Counted from the stretch's first letter, positions 8,340-16,947 are shown. The stretch: 64,000 nucleotides of DNA from JABLTI01 sp035528035 (GCA_035528035.1 DATKZI010000025.1:1-64000), one strand, 5' to 3'. Numbers and translations are program-made. Notes: generated by a model not told the origin, from the sequence alone.

Positions 8340-9443
8340 CTATTGTGTGTTGAGTAGTTTTTTGATGGTTTTTTGATAAGGATATCTCAAAATCCCTTTT
8401 GGTGTTATAATACCAGTTATATTTTCTGCAGGAGTAACATCGAAAGCTGGATTAATATTTGGTGAAAAAATATGATGAATAATCCTTCTTTTTGGATTTA
8501 TGTCATTTTCGTTTTCAATACTTATCGCTTCTCTAACCTCTGACCCAGCTCTTTCTTCAATGTTTATCTCATTACCTGTCTTGCTAGTAAGATCAAAAGT
8601 GCTTAATGGTGCAGCAACATAAAAAGGAATGTTGTGTTCCTTACACAGCACACTCAAGGTATAGGTGCCGATTTTATTAGCGGTATCACCATTTAGTACT
8701 ATGCGATCTGCTCCAACAATGACTAAATCAATCATGTTATTTTTTATCAAATATCCGGCAGCATTATCAGCATGAATATAATGTTCAATGTTCTCATTAT
8801 ATAATTCCCAAGCTGTTAAACGAGCTCCCTGTAATCTTGGTCTAGTTTCATTAACATAAACAACAATTTTTTTATTTTCTGAATTGGCTTGTCTTATAGG
8901 TGCAAGTGCGGTACCAATATCAACTGTAGCTAATGCTCCAGCATTACAAATAGTCATAATATTCTTAATTTTAGGAGTAATTAACTCATTACCAAATTCG
9001 CCTATTTTTTTACATTCAAAAACAATATCCCTAGCAATAGCATCTGCCTTTTCTTTCAGTCTATTTTGATTTTCTTCAATGGTTAAATTTCGATCAATAG
9101 TTTTTCTCATTATTGAAATTGTGTTGAATAAATCTACTGCAGTAGGACGAGTTCTCGAGAGTTTATCGACTCCTTTATCAAAATAATTCAAAAATTCTAG
9201 TATTGTTGTTCCTTGAAAGGAATTTGAATGTAGGACCAAACCATAAGCAGCAGTAACACCTATTAAAGGAGCACCACGCACAACCATCTCTTTTATTGCT
9301 AGACAAATATCCTCTATCGTTTTTGCTTCAAAAATCTCAAATAAAAAAGGTAATTTCCGTTGATCGATTGCTTTGATTATTCCAGTTTCATCATACCAAA
9401 TGGATTGGAATTCTTTTATTTCAGAACCAAACTTTACTTTCAA
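8340..9443 (-). CDS. mtnA: S-methyl-5-thioribose-1-phosphate isomerase (MtnA/aIF2B family)
   Basis: A 367-residue isomerase of the eIF2B-alpha-like superfamily. It carries the MtnA signatures VRGAP at 55-59, ICNAGALAT with the catalytic Cys at 166, VNETRPRLQGARLTAWEL at about 197-214, and GADRI with the catalytic Asp at 246. It converts 5-methylthioribose-1-phosphate to the ribulose form in methionine salvage. In archaea, close relatives act as ribose-1,5-bisphosphate isomerase, but the N-A-G and T-R-P-x-x-Q-G-A-R motifs with this length favour MtnA. It is 20 nt downstream of a phosphoribosyltransferase-type regulator on the same strand, suggesting a purine/thioribose salvage operon. No other mtn gene is in the window. 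Confidence 0.88.
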   Translation of the reverse strand: MKVKFGSEIKEFQSIWYDETGIIKAIDQRKLPFLFEIFEAKTIEDICLAIKEMVVRGAPLIGVTAAYGLVLHSNSFQGTTILEFLNYFDKGVDKLSRTRPTAVDLFNTISIMRKTIDRNLTIEENQNRLKEKADAIARDIVFECKKIGEFGNELITPKIKNIMTICNAGALATVDIGTALAPIRQANSENKKIVVYVNETRPRLQGARLTAWELYNENIEHYIHADNAAGYLIKNNMIDLVIVGADRIVLNGDTANKIGTYTLSVLCKEHNIPFYVAAPLSTFDLTSKTGNEINIEERAGSEVREAISIENENDINPKRRIIHHIFSPNINPAFDVTPAENITGIITPKGILRYPYQKTIKKLLNTQ

Positions 9444-9463
9444 GTTTAAAAACCTTAATTTTC

Positions 9464-10207
9464 TTAATCATAGTCTAATTGGAGAGTACAGAAAATATAG
9501 ATATTCTTCTCACCAAATTTTTTCTTGAAACGCTCTATAGTTGGTTTCCACTTATCGCCCATACCAGCTAAAACAAAAATACCCCCTATTTTAGCCATTG
9601 ATTTTTCAACAAGCTCAACCATCATCTCGAGAGTTGTTCCAGTTCTGCAACTATCTTCTATAATAAGAACTCGATCATCAATATTGAGCAAACCTTTAGG
9701 CATATTAAGTGAAAGTAATTCTCCTGTTGATTCTTGTGGGAAATGTACTTTTATGAATTCACGAACACCTAAATCGCGTGTCCTTTTAGCAATAGCAATC
9801 TCTATTCCCAACTCCGAGGCTAAATGAACAGCCATAGGTAATCCTTCTGGTGCGACAGCTCCTATTTTAGTGATTCCTACATCCTTGAAATTATCTGCTA
9901 CGTATTGTGCAACTAATTTTAATAAAGAAGTATTACCAAGAAGCATTGTAGTATCAAAATAACCTTTGAAAAAAACTAATTGATCTTTTACTAATCGTTC
10001 AACATCTAGTTTTTGTTTAGCCGTATTGATTATTTCATCAGCTCGATCTGATGCAGGTAAAACATGACCTCTAATATATCGATTTAATACTACTTTCGAA
10101 TAACCCATTATCTGACTTAATTCATCATATGAATGATATTTCTTTAACATTCGAAGTAATTCAATAGAGCGAATCCGCTTACGAACATCCTCAAGATAAT
10201 TGGTCAA
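9464..10207 (-). CDS. GfcR-like regulator: HTH plus phosphoribosyltransferase
   Basis: A 247-residue protein. Residues about 25-48 (YDELSQIMGYSKVVLNRYIRG) form a helix-turn-helix. The remainder is a type I phosphoribosyltransferase with the PRPP loop VLIIEDSCRTGTT (about 180-192). This layout matches the archaeal GfcR/PurR-like family, formerly annotated as orotate phosphoribosyltransferase-like, in which the PRT domain senses a ligand and the HTH binds DNA. The start is a TTG at 10205-10207, supported by a GAGGGG run about 8 nt upstream. It leads the operon with mtnA, and its likely targets include its own 211-bp divergent promoter region shared with the aminotransferase gene. Target genes are inference. 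Confidence 0.82.
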   Translation of the reverse strand: MTNYLEDVRKRIRSIELLRMLKKYHSYDELSQIMGYSKVVLNRYIRGHVLPASDRADEIINTAKQKLDVERLVKDQLVFFKGYFDTTMLLGNTSLLKLVAQYVADNFKDVGITKIGAVAPEGLPMAVHLASELGIEIAIAKRTRDLGVREFIKVHFPQESTGELLSLNMPKGLLNIDDRVLIIEDSCRTGTTLEMMVELVEKSMAKIGGIFVLAGMGDKWKPTIERFKKKFGEKNIYIFCTLQLDYD

Positions 10208-10418
10208 GTAGCGTCCCCTCGAGTCTATTTTCTATTTATATAAGCATTATTAACAATTATACTAGTAACTTCTATATAAAGGAATATCAACTTTACACTT
10301 ATATTTTTGGTTAAAAAAATCTTTTTTTAGTAATTAACTTACAATTAGCTAATCTTTTTAATTTAATTTGGATTAACAATTACCTAATTTTAAATTATAA
10401 TTTATTAGTTGTGATAGA

Positions 10419-11582
10419 ATGTTTGAAGGACAAGAAGAGATCAGACAGAAAGAATTTCCTCAATTAATGGATAGAGTGTGGCTTAATAGTTCTGCTTTTG
10501 TTCCACATGCAAAATCTGTTATTGCTGCCATGGAGAAATTTATGCATTATTTCCATGATCCTCAAATTGGTGGTAATGTTGATGATTTATTTAAAGAAAC
10601 GATGGAACATGCATATGCAGAAGGAAGCAAATTACTTGCTTGTTCACCAGAAAATATCTCGATTATAATTAATACTGCTCATGGTTTGAACTTTCCTTTA
10701 CATGGTATAGATTGGGAAAAAGGTGATAATATTGTTACCTGTCAATTGGAATTTCCAACCAATTATATGCCTTGGATGTATATTAGTAAAAGGAAAAAAG
10801 TAGATCTAAGAGAAGCAAAATACGATGATAATTTCCATGTAAGTGAAGATGATATAATTGATCTAATAGATGATAAAACAAAGTTGGTTTCTTTATCCTT
10901 AGTCCAATTTAATAATGGCCAACGAATCGATGCTGCAAAAATAGCTAAAGTTGCTCACGAACATGGTGCTTTAATTTCGCTTGATGCTATACAAGCAATG
11001 GGCGCTGTAGATGTTTATCCTTCAAAAATGGATGTTGATTTTGTTTCTGCAGGAGGACCAAAATATCTGATGGCTCCATTAGGAATAGGTCTTTGTTATA
11101 TAAGTTCTAGAGTGTTAGAGTCCATGGATCCACCATTACAAGGAACTGGTAATTATAATTTCACTGATAGAGATTGGAATGATAGAACGGTTCCCTATCA
11201 TAAAGGTGCAAAGAGATTCGAATTTGGTACTACCCCATTCTATTGTTTAGCAGGATTAGGCGCTGCATTGAAAATGATCAATTCAGTAGGCATAGAAACA
11301 AATGCTAAACATAATTTTGATCTCACCGAAAGATTATATGATGGATTTGACGACATGGGCTTACCTGTAATCACTCCCCGAGAAAGAAAAGAACGAGCCG
11401 CTTTACTTAATGTGCGTCTTGATAAGAATAAGGATTTGAATGCAATAGTCAAGACTCTTGAAGAAAAGTATAAAGTGACTATTTCAGCTAGATTTGGTGG
11501 TTTGCGATTTTCAACCCAATTATATAATACAGAAGAAGATGTCGATAAAGCACTCGATGCTTTAAAGCAAATTTTAGAATAA
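10419..11582 (+). CDS. Class V aminotransferase (cysteine desulfurase/isopenicillin-N epimerase-like)
   Basis: A 387-residue PLP enzyme of fold type I, class V. The PLP-binding Asp is D189 in ISLDAIQAMGA, and the Schiff-base lysine is K215 in AGGPKYLMAPLG. The C-terminal small domain (KYKVTISARFGGLRFSTQLYNT) has the R-F/R-x-S pattern that binds the substrate carboxylate. The segment around 320-345 has no cysteine-bearing flexible loop, so a true cysteine desulfurase (NifS/IscS) role is doubtful. A selenocysteine-lyase/epimerase-like or kynureninase-like reaction is as likely. It is transcribed singly, divergent from the GfcR-like gene. Confidence 0.82.
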   Translation: MFEGQEEIRQKEFPQLMDRVWLNSSAFVPHAKSVIAAMEKFMHYFHDPQIGGNVDDLFKETMEHAYAEGSKLLACSPENISIIINTAHGLNFPLHGIDWEKGDNIVTCQLEFPTNYMPWMYISKRKKVDLREAKYDDNFHVSEDDIIDLIDDKTKLVSLSLVQFNNGQRIDAAKIAKVAHEHGALISLDAIQAMGAVDVYPSKMDVDFVSAGGPKYLMAPLGIGLCYISSRVLESMDPPLQGTGNYNFTDRDWNDRTVPYHKGAKRFEFGTTPFYCLAGLGAALKMINSVGIETNAKHNFDLTERLYDGFDDMGLPVITPRERKERAALLNVRLDKNKDLNAIVKTLEEKYKVTISARFGGLRFSTQLYNTEEDVDKALDALKQILE

Positions 11583-11704
11583 AAGTAATCTTCTTTCTTC
11601 TCTTTTTCTATAATTAATTACCTTTTTAGATAAAATAGATTAAATAATCTATAATGCCTAATTAACTTTAAATAAAATCAATCATTAGTAATGATGTGGG
11701 TTTA

Positions 11705-12616
11705 ATGAAGGAAAAAATTGAAATAAATACAATGACCGCAAGGAATGTTTATTCTTCCGAGTCTTTAGAATTTATAAGAAATATTCTAAAAAAATTTTGT
11801 AATATTGAGATTCCTGACAAAGCAAAAGAAATTCACAAACAAGATAGGTCTAATGATTATACTGATGAATTTAGAATTTATGGAACAAGTGATCAGGGGA
11901 TAAAATTCCATTCATACTACAAAGTGATTGATAAAACAGTAAAAATTCCTACTTTCTATACTGTCTCAAGTGAGACCTTTGGGTGTGAAGCTCTTTGGAC
12001 GAAATTCACGATTAGCTCCCAGGATGGATTAATTTTAGAAATGGAATCAGAAGATTCAAAATTAAATCAAAAAATAGTTGCTTTCTTTGAAACGGAATAT
12101 GGTTATTGTCGCAAACAATCTGAGGAAGAAATTTTCGATGAAATCATACATGAAATAAGAATACAAGGCTTTGAAGATAATGGTGAAAAAGGAATTAAGT
12201 TGGGGCTCAAAGCAATTAAAATTTATCCAGATGATTTTTGGGCACGATTTTATCTTGGTTGTTCCTATGCTTTAAATAAACAACATAAAAAAGCAATTGA
12301 ACATTTATCCATTGCAACACAAAAAGATTCCAAAAGTCATGATGCTTTCTATAATCTAGGTAAAAGCTATTTAGCACTAAATGAACTTGCTAAAGCAAAG
12401 GAAGCAATGTTGAAAGCTTTATTGTTGGCAAAAGATAGTCATGCAATTAATTATTATTTAGCAGTAATCCTTGAAAAGAACAAAGAAAAGGAAGAAGCTA
12501 TAAAACACTATCAAAAAGCAATCAAATTAGCTCCTGAAAACATCCCAGACGGGAAACGGGGTGTTATAAGTTATTTAGAGGAAGCTAAAGAACACCTAAA
12601 GAAATTAAAAGGATAA
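11705..12616 (+). CDS. TPR-repeat protein with unknown N-terminal domain
   Basis: A 303-residue protein. The N-terminal ~140 residues form an unrecognised alpha/beta domain (strands such as IKFHSYYKVIDK and TIPTFYTVSS-like). The C-terminal half has three to four tetratricopeptide repeats, for example DDFWARFYLGCSYALNKQHKKAI, HDAFYNLGKSYLALNELAKAKEAM and HAINYYLAVILEKNKEKEEAI, each showing the W/Y-x-x-L-G-x-x-Y and A-A-P spacing. Such repeats mediate protein contacts. I use the ATG at 11705; an in-frame GTG at 11696 would add three residues. It is transcribed singly and converges on the next gene across a possible stem-loop. Confidence 0.75.
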   Translation: MKEKIEINTMTARNVYSSESLEFIRNILKKFCNIEIPDKAKEIHKQDRSNDYTDEFRIYGTSDQGIKFHSYYKVIDKTVKIPTFYTVSSETFGCEALWTKFTISSQDGLILEMESEDSKLNQKIVAFFETEYGYCRKQSEEEIFDEIIHEIRIQGFEDNGEKGIKLGLKAIKIYPDDFWARFYLGCSYALNKQHKKAIEHLSIATQKDSKSHDAFYNLGKSYLALNELAKAKEAMLKALLLAKDSHAINYYLAVILEKNKEKEEAIKHYQKAIKLAPENIPDGKRGVISYLEEAKEHLKKLKG

Positions 12617-12633
12617 ATTAGATAAAAAACATA

Positions 12634-12669
12634 TTGAGGGTAAAATAAAATTTATTCTATCCCTCTCAA
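12634..12669. terminator. Possible stem-loop between convergent genes
   Basis: GAGGG at 12636-12640 pairs with CCCTC at 12661-12665, with partly complementary A/T-rich stretches between them. It straddles the stop of the minus-strand gene. The stem is imperfect, so this is a weaker call than the other convergent-junction hairpins. Confidence 0.3.
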
Positions 12670-13050
12670 ATCTGTATGTTGCAAGTATTTTGATTGTACA
12701 CTTTTACTTAAATCACCTATGTTGGATTCAGAGAGAACAGCAAGTGGTAAGCTTGTACCAATTCTTTCACCTGAAGAAAGTTTAATACCAGATCTGCTAG
12801 CAGAATCAGCTCTTCTTCGTGCAGTTCGTTGTGTAACAATACCAGAACCCTGAGCATACACGAGTATCCATTTGTCACCATCACCATCAAACATTAATAC
12901 CGCGTCAGATCCATTTTGACTAGCGTATGTTTCAAGTTTCCCGGGTTCTTCCTTAAGATAAGAGAAATATTGTTCGGTCATATCTGACTTCTTAATCTCT
13001 TGGAATTCATCTTTATCTCTATGGTAAATAAAACAGTGTTTATTAGTCAA
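12652..13050 (-). CDS. Unrecognised 132-residue protein
   Basis: I do not recognise the family. The protein opens with polar strands (HCFIYHRDKDEF) and has a helical Tyr-rich segment. A central strand pair with MFDGDGDKWILVYAQGSG contains an acidic loop that could be structural or bind metal. An Arg-rich helix (TARRRADSASRSG) and a polar C-terminus ending DLRGIE follow. There is no membrane segment or signal peptide. Translation probably starts at a TTG (13048-13050), since a GGAGAG lies 10 nt upstream and no ATG follows nearby. It is transcribed singly. It may be an RNA-binding or regulatory protein, but nothing shows it directly. Confidence 0.6.
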   Translation of the reverse strand: MTNKHCFIYHRDKDEFQEIKKSDMTEQYFSYLKEEPGKLETYASQNGSDAVLMFDGDGDKWILVYAQGSGIVTQRTARRRADSASRSGIKLSSGERIGTSLPLAVLSESNIGDLSKSVQSKYLQHTDLRGIE

Positions 13051-13217
13051 GTTTTAATGACTCTCCATTTAATTTTGTTTTTGAGTTTCTGATAGCTATT
13101 TTAATTGCTATTCCTATTCAATTGAATAAGTGAAGATTTTGATACACTTAAATCAATGATACAAATGTATTGGAAAATTGCCTTTTTAAAATATTGATTT
13201 AGGTAAATTCTAACAAT

Positions 13218-13583
13218 TTAGTAATCTGTAAGTGATTCATCCAAATCTAATAAGACAATTCGATTTTTAGTAGCGTCATAGATACCTTGTTTGAATTTCA
13301 GATGTTTCTCAAAATGATCTTTCAAGCATTTTTCACTAGAATGAAAATATTCTCTATGTTCATCACAAAACAATAAAATCTCTTGGTCTCTAAATGGCAT
13401 TCCACATTCAGAGCAAATTTTCTCTTGAATTTCAACATAGCATCTAAAGTGGGTAATAAAATTCCTTGAAGGATCATCGGAAATATAAACAAGATCATTT
13501 TCACTAATGAGCTTATCACAAATTGCACATTTGGAATTAATACTAGACGTAGCTTTAGAGAGCCCCACATCATCCTGATGCAT
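13218..13583 (-). CDS. Zinc-finger protein (treble-clef/B-box-like)
   Basis: A 121-residue cysteine/histidine-rich protein with three probable zinc sites: CAIC..H..C at about 19-48, CSECG..C-DEH at about 57-76, and H..C..H..H at about 81-94. The paired CxxC knuckles resemble treble-clef or LIM/B-box modules that mediate protein-protein or nucleic-acid contact. The C-terminal ~30 residues (YDATKNRIVLLDLDESLTDY) are acidic. No catalytic signature, for example the full RING spacing, can be confirmed by eye, so an E3-like role should not be assumed despite the ubiquitin homologue elsewhere in the window. It is divergent from rps12. Confidence 0.6.
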   Translation of the reverse strand: MHQDDVGLSKATSSINSKCAICDKLISENDLVYISDDPSRNFITHFRCYVEIQEKICSECGMPFRDQEILLFCDEHREYFHSSEKCLKDHFEKHLKFKQGIYDATKNRIVLLDLDESLTDY

Positions 13584-13747
13584 AACAGTTCACCAATAAA
13601 CATTATAGGAAAGTTAATAATAAAAGAAGAATTTTGAGGGAGACAACCGAAGATATTCATAAATCGAAAGAAAACTAGAACTATCTACATTAATAGTGAT
13701 AATTTATATGGTGGATATATGAAACTAATTCATAGTTTTCGCAAAGA

Positions 13748-13801
13748 TTTTTAAATAATCTTTAAACGCTCAAATAATAGAATAATAATCAATTGTTGGT
13801 G
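13748..13801 (+). promoter_or_regulatory. rps12 promoter TATA box and GGTG ribosome-binding site
   Basis: TTTTTAAATA at 13748-13757, preceded by the purine-rich GCAAAGA (13741-13747, BRE-like), is a good archaeal TATA box. GGTG at 13798-13801 lies 9 nt before the ATG at 13811. Transcription would start near 13780. Confidence 0.55.
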
Positions 13802-13810
13802 TAAAAAAAA

Positions 13811-14254
13811 ATGCCAGGTAGTAAAAGCCCAAGTGGTGAATTCGCGGGACGTCAATTGAAGCATAAACGACGAAAGTTCCGTTGGAAAGATATTTACTAT
13901 AAACGTAAAATGTTGGGTTTAGACAAAAAGACCGATCCTTTAGCAGGAGCTCCTCAAGCTGCTGGTATTGTGGTTGAAAAATATGGTGTCGAATCTAAAC
14001 AACCAAACTCAGCTTTACGTAAATGTGTAAGAGTACAGCTAATCAAAAATGGTAAGCAAATTGGTGCTTTTGTCCCACTTGACGGTGGATTAAATCACAT
14101 CGCAGAACATGACCGAGTAGTTGTTGAAGGAATCGGTGGTGCTAAAGGTGGAGCAAAAGGTGACCTTCCAGGAATTAAGTGGCGTGTTTCAAAAGTAAAT
14201 GGCGTTTCACTTTCAAGCTTGGTTTATGGCAAGAGAGAGAAGCCAGTTAGATAG
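13811..14254 (+). CDS. rps12: Small ribosomal subunit protein S12 (uS12)
   Basis: A 147-residue archaeal/eukaryotic-type S12 (S23 in eukaryotes). It contains the decoding-site loop KQPNSALRKCVRVQL (about 76-90) with the conserved P-N-S-A and the later stretch LDGGLNHIAEHDRVVVEG. The N-terminus MPGSKSPSGEFAGRQLKHKR is the archaeal form. It is a core decoding-centre protein contacting the A-site. It is followed 10 nt later by rps7, the conserved str-operon pairing, but EF-2 and EF-1A do not follow. Confidence 0.97.
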   Translation: MPGSKSPSGEFAGRQLKHKRRKFRWKDIYYKRKMLGLDKKTDPLAGAPQAAGIVVEKYGVESKQPNSALRKCVRVQLIKNGKQIGAFVPLDGGLNHIAEHDRVVVEGIGGAKGGAKGDLPGIKWRVSKVNGVSLSSLVYGKREKPVR

Positions 14255-14264
14255 GTGATAAGAA

Positions 14265-15161
14265 ATGTCTAAAAAAACAAAAGCTAAGAAGGAAGCACCA
14301 AAGAAGAATGCTAAAGAAGATTCCAAAAAGAAAGCTGAAACTAAGGTAGAAGCCCCTAAAAAAGTTACAAAAGAAGTGAAAGCTGAAGCTCCAAAGAAAG
14401 AAGTGAAAGCTGAAGAAGAGGCTACTCCTAAAGAAGAAAAAGCAACTAAACCTGTTGTAACAAAAGAAGAAAAACCAGAAGCAGTTGTAAAGGAAACAAA
14501 ACCAGCTAAAGAAGCTACAGAAGCAGAAAAACCTGCTAAAGCTCCTAAACAGCCAGCTCCAGCTAAAGAAGAACAGGAAGAAGTTATTCCTACTTTTGAT
14601 GAGATAAAATTATTCAATAAATGGACATACAAGGATTTAGTTGTAGATGATCCTGGTTTGCATGCTTACCTTTGTCTAAAACCTGTTATAGCTCCTCACA
14701 CAGGAGGAAGATATGAACATCAAAGATTCAAGAAAGCTGAAATGCCAATAGTAGAACGTTTGGTAAATAAGCTTATGAGAAAAAGAAAAGGAACAGGTAA
14801 AAAGGAACGAATGATCAACGCAGTAAAAATCTCTTTTGAGATCATTAATCTAAAAACTGGGCAAAATCCTCTTCAAATTTTTATTAAAGCTCTCCAAAAT
14901 ACTGCTCCACGAGAAGAAGTTACTCGAATAACTTACGGTGGAATGGCTCAACTTCAGTCTGTTGATGTTGCTCCAATGAGACGTTTAGATATTGCTTTAA
15001 CAAATATTGTTGAAGGTGTCTATAAGAAATCATTCAACAATGTCTTATCAGCTGAAGAAATTCTTGCTAACGAGCTAATTGATGCTGCTGATAATAAATC
15101 TTCAAGTTTTGCTGTAAGCAAGATGCTTGAGATTGAACGAGTTGCTCTTAGCGCGAGATAA
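14265..15161 (+). CDS. rps7: Small ribosomal subunit protein S7 (uS7) with long charged N-terminal extension
   Basis: A 298-residue protein, about 100 longer than typical archaeal S7. Residues 1-106 are low-complexity Lys/Glu/Ala/Pro sequence with recurring EAPKK- and VKAE-like units. The conserved S7 core starts at about 107 (VIPTFDEIKLFNKW) and includes APHTGGR, ERLVNKLMRKRKGTGKK and the C-terminal LEIERVALSAR, which contacts the E-site and 3' major domain of 16S rRNA. The extension resembles the basic/acidic tails of histone H1-like or eukaryotic ribosomal proteins and is probably disordered. It lies directly downstream of rps12, and a strong stem-loop follows the stop. Confidence 0.95.
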   Translation: MSKKTKAKKEAPKKNAKEDSKKKAETKVEAPKKVTKEVKAEAPKKEVKAEEEATPKEEKATKPVVTKEEKPEAVVKETKPAKEATEAEKPAKAPKQPAPAKEEQEEVIPTFDEIKLFNKWTYKDLVVDDPGLHAYLCLKPVIAPHTGGRYEHQRFKKAEMPIVERLVNKLMRKRKGTGKKERMINAVKISFEIINLKTGQNPLQIFIKALQNTAPREEVTRITYGGMAQLQSVDVAPMRRLDIALTNIVEGVYKKSFNNVLSAEEILANELIDAADNKSSSFAVSKMLEIERVALSAR

Positions 15162-15182
15162 ATTATTCAAAAAAAATCAACA

Positions 15183-15206
15183 AAAAATCCCTTATGGGGG
15201 ATTTTT
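15183..15206. terminator. Perfect 9-bp stem-loop between convergent rps7 and CPBP protease genes
   Basis: AAAAATCCC (15183-15191) pairs perfectly with GGGATTTTT (15198-15206) around a 6-nt loop, and T-rich sequence follows on the plus strand. The minus-strand stop codon sits in the loop. It is suited to terminating both genes. Confidence 0.6.
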
Positions 15207-16451
15207 CTCTCTTTCTTTATTTTCTACTTGCTCAGTAGTATTTGAATCAATAACAAATTCTTTCGGGAAATAAAAAATCAATCGTTCATTAAAAATTCTC
15301 AGAAGAACAAATATACTGATTATTCCAACAGCCAGAAAATAAACTAAACTAATATACCCTTGTAAGAAATTAAAGAAAATTGATGATGATTCTAATAAAA
15401 TGGGTAATAATCCGATTAATAGGAAATAAAATAGAACAAGTTCAAACCATTCCCATTTTAATCTAATTCTCTTTATACCTTTATTATTAATTTTAATTTC
15501 AGTTTTTTCTATCTCATCATATGTTTTATGATTCATCTTATCTTGAAACTTATTTCTACGTTTTTTAACTAAATGAATCAACCCAAAACATGCTGATCCG
15601 ATAAAACAACAGCTAACAATAACATAAAAAATAATATTATAGATCCAACCTATATTAGCAAAATCAAAAAAACCACTTATTGATAGAACTAAATTCCAGA
15701 TGGCATGTAAAATGATCAAAGGAAGAATTTTGTTAATATGGAAAAAAACAGCCCCCAATACTACTCCTATAAGAAAGGTAGTAATAAAATGCATTATGAA
15801 ATAGTAAAAAGAATAATTTAGATCAGTAGTTGAATGTGCGAGACCAAAAACCAAAGCGGAGAAAAGTATTGTGGCAGTTTTGCTGAAACCATTTCGAAGA
15901 ATTGAAATCATACTCCAACGATAAAATATTTCTTCTGATATGGGTGAAAGAACACTTACAACAAAAGTAGCAAATATTGTTATCCCAAGATATTCAGTAT
16001 TAAAAAAATCAAAAGGTGTTTCTAATACCACTTCTTGGAAAAAACGTTCTCTGATTATCTCTGGTATTATTTGAACGAAACCAACAATAGCAAAAATTAG
16101 CATTATAGCTAATCCGATAATCTTGCCATCTTTTTTGGTTAAACTAAATTGCTTTTTTGCTGATGGAATAAAATTTATTCTACGATTATAAAAAAGAACT
16201 AAAATACCCATTATTATTATAGCCATAGCATTAATTCCTAAATTAAAATAAAGTTCAGAAGATGAAAATGGTACTTCATTAAAATTCAATTCTATTGTTG
16301 TAAAACTTATGATCAGTAAAAGAAGTAACCCTATAATTACACCTGCTACATTAAATACTGAAGTATAAAGTACAGCTGACCATAATCCAAATCTTGAGAA
16401 ATCTTTGCTCTTATTTTCTTGGGTATTTCTATTACTAGTAATCTTTTCCAC
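15192..16451 (-). CDS. CPBP-family intramembrane metalloprotease
   Basis: An integral membrane protein of about 419 residues with 9-10 hydrophobic segments. The CPBP (CAAX protease/bacteriocin-processing, Rce1-like) motifs are present in order: SPISEEIFYRW (E-E-x-x-x-R), FGLAHSTTDL (F-x-x-x-H) and LHAIWN (H-x-x-x-N/D). Together they form the glutamate-metal active site in the membrane. Substrates are unknown; prenyl-protein processing or bacteriocin-immunity-like roles are known for the family. After the catalytic core there is a basic loop followed by two more TM helices. I use the GTG at 16449-16451, because a GAGG is 8 nt upstream; a TTG eight codons earlier is the alternative. Confidence 0.85.
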   Translation of the reverse strand: MEKITSNRNTQENKSKDFSRFGLWSAVLYTSVFNVAGVIIGLLLLLIISFTTIELNFNEVPFSSSELYFNLGINAMAIIIMGILVLFYNRRINFIPSAKKQFSLTKKDGKIIGLAIMLIFAIVGFVQIIPEIIRERFFQEVVLETPFDFFNTEYLGITIFATFVVSVLSPISEEIFYRWSMISILRNGFSKTATILFSALVFGLAHSTTDLNYSFYYFIMHFITTFLIGVVLGAVFFHINKILPLIILHAIWNLVLSISGFFDFANIGWIYNIIFYVIVSCCFIGSACFGLIHLVKKRRNKFQDKMNHKTYDEIEKTEIKINNKGIKRIRLKWEWFELVLFYFLLIGLLPILLESSSIFFNFLQGYISLVYFLAVGIISIFVLLRIFNERLIFYFPKEFVIDSNTTEQVENKEREKNPP

Positions 16452-16594
16452 TAGGTATTCCTCGCTGAAAAACAATCATTAGATTGATTATTAAATTTGT
16501 TTAGCTAAACAAAAGAAGAAAATCTAAATTATATTAACAAGATTAATAATTCATTAGTGATAAACAGAAATAAGTTTTAACTGGAGGTAATTTG

Positions 16595-16891
16595 GTGGAA
16601 TCTTCTGTTCTGTCAACAATATTGGGTAATTCTGTGCAAGTCAAACTTATCGAATTCTTTCTAGTAAATGAACAAGGGATGTATCAATTAACAGAGATTG
16701 CTAAAATACTTGAGATATCACATTCTCGGGTACATGATTTGATTGACTCTTTAGTGAAAAAAAGGATTATTTTTGAAACTAGATCTAAGCGCAATAGACT
16801 TTTTGAGCTTAATATTGATCACCCAATAACTAAGCAATTAAAAGAACTTTATAGAGTAACTAGAGCATATAATATAGCTTCCCAATATTAG
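16595..16891 (+). CDS. Winged helix-turn-helix transcriptional regulator
   Basis: A 98-residue DNA-binding protein. The helix-turn-helix is clear: YQLTEIAKILEISHSRVHDLIDSLVKKRII (about 32-61), followed by a wing strand (FETRSKRNRLFEL) and a short C-terminal helix. The fold is the MarR/ArsR-type archaeal wHTH. GGAGGT at 16583-16588 is 6 nt before the GTG at 16595 and only 3 nt before an upstream TTG, which favours the GTG start. It is divergent from the CPBP protease gene and lies 56 nt before a TPR protein. There is no visible ligand or metal-binding domain, so its signal is unknown. Confidence 0.8.
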   Translation: MESSVLSTILGNSVQVKLIEFFLVNEQGMYQLTEIAKILEISHSRVHDLIDSLVKKRIIFETRSKRNRLFELNIDHPITKQLKELYRVTRAYNIASQY

Positions 16892-16947
16892 AGTAAACAC
16901 AATTGTAATAGCATTAGAAGTAAAATTAATTCTGAGGAATATAAAAG

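Noticed and set aside
10249..10382. Repeat ATTAACAATTA at 10249-10259 and 10372-10382 between the GfcR-like and aminotransferase genes
   Set aside because: Possible operator for the regulator, but an 11-bp A/T-rich repeat 123 bp apart is expected by chance in this composition.
13218..13583. Reading the zinc-finger protein as a RING-type E3 for the ubiquitin homologue
   Set aside because: The cysteine/histidine spacing does not match the RING cross-brace, and the genes are 14 kb apart.
14213..14632. 139-residue Ser/Ala/Gly-rich open frame antisense to the start of rps7
   Set aside because: It is the reverse complement of the Lys/Ala/Glu-rich N-terminal extension of S7; its low complexity is a by-product of that composition.
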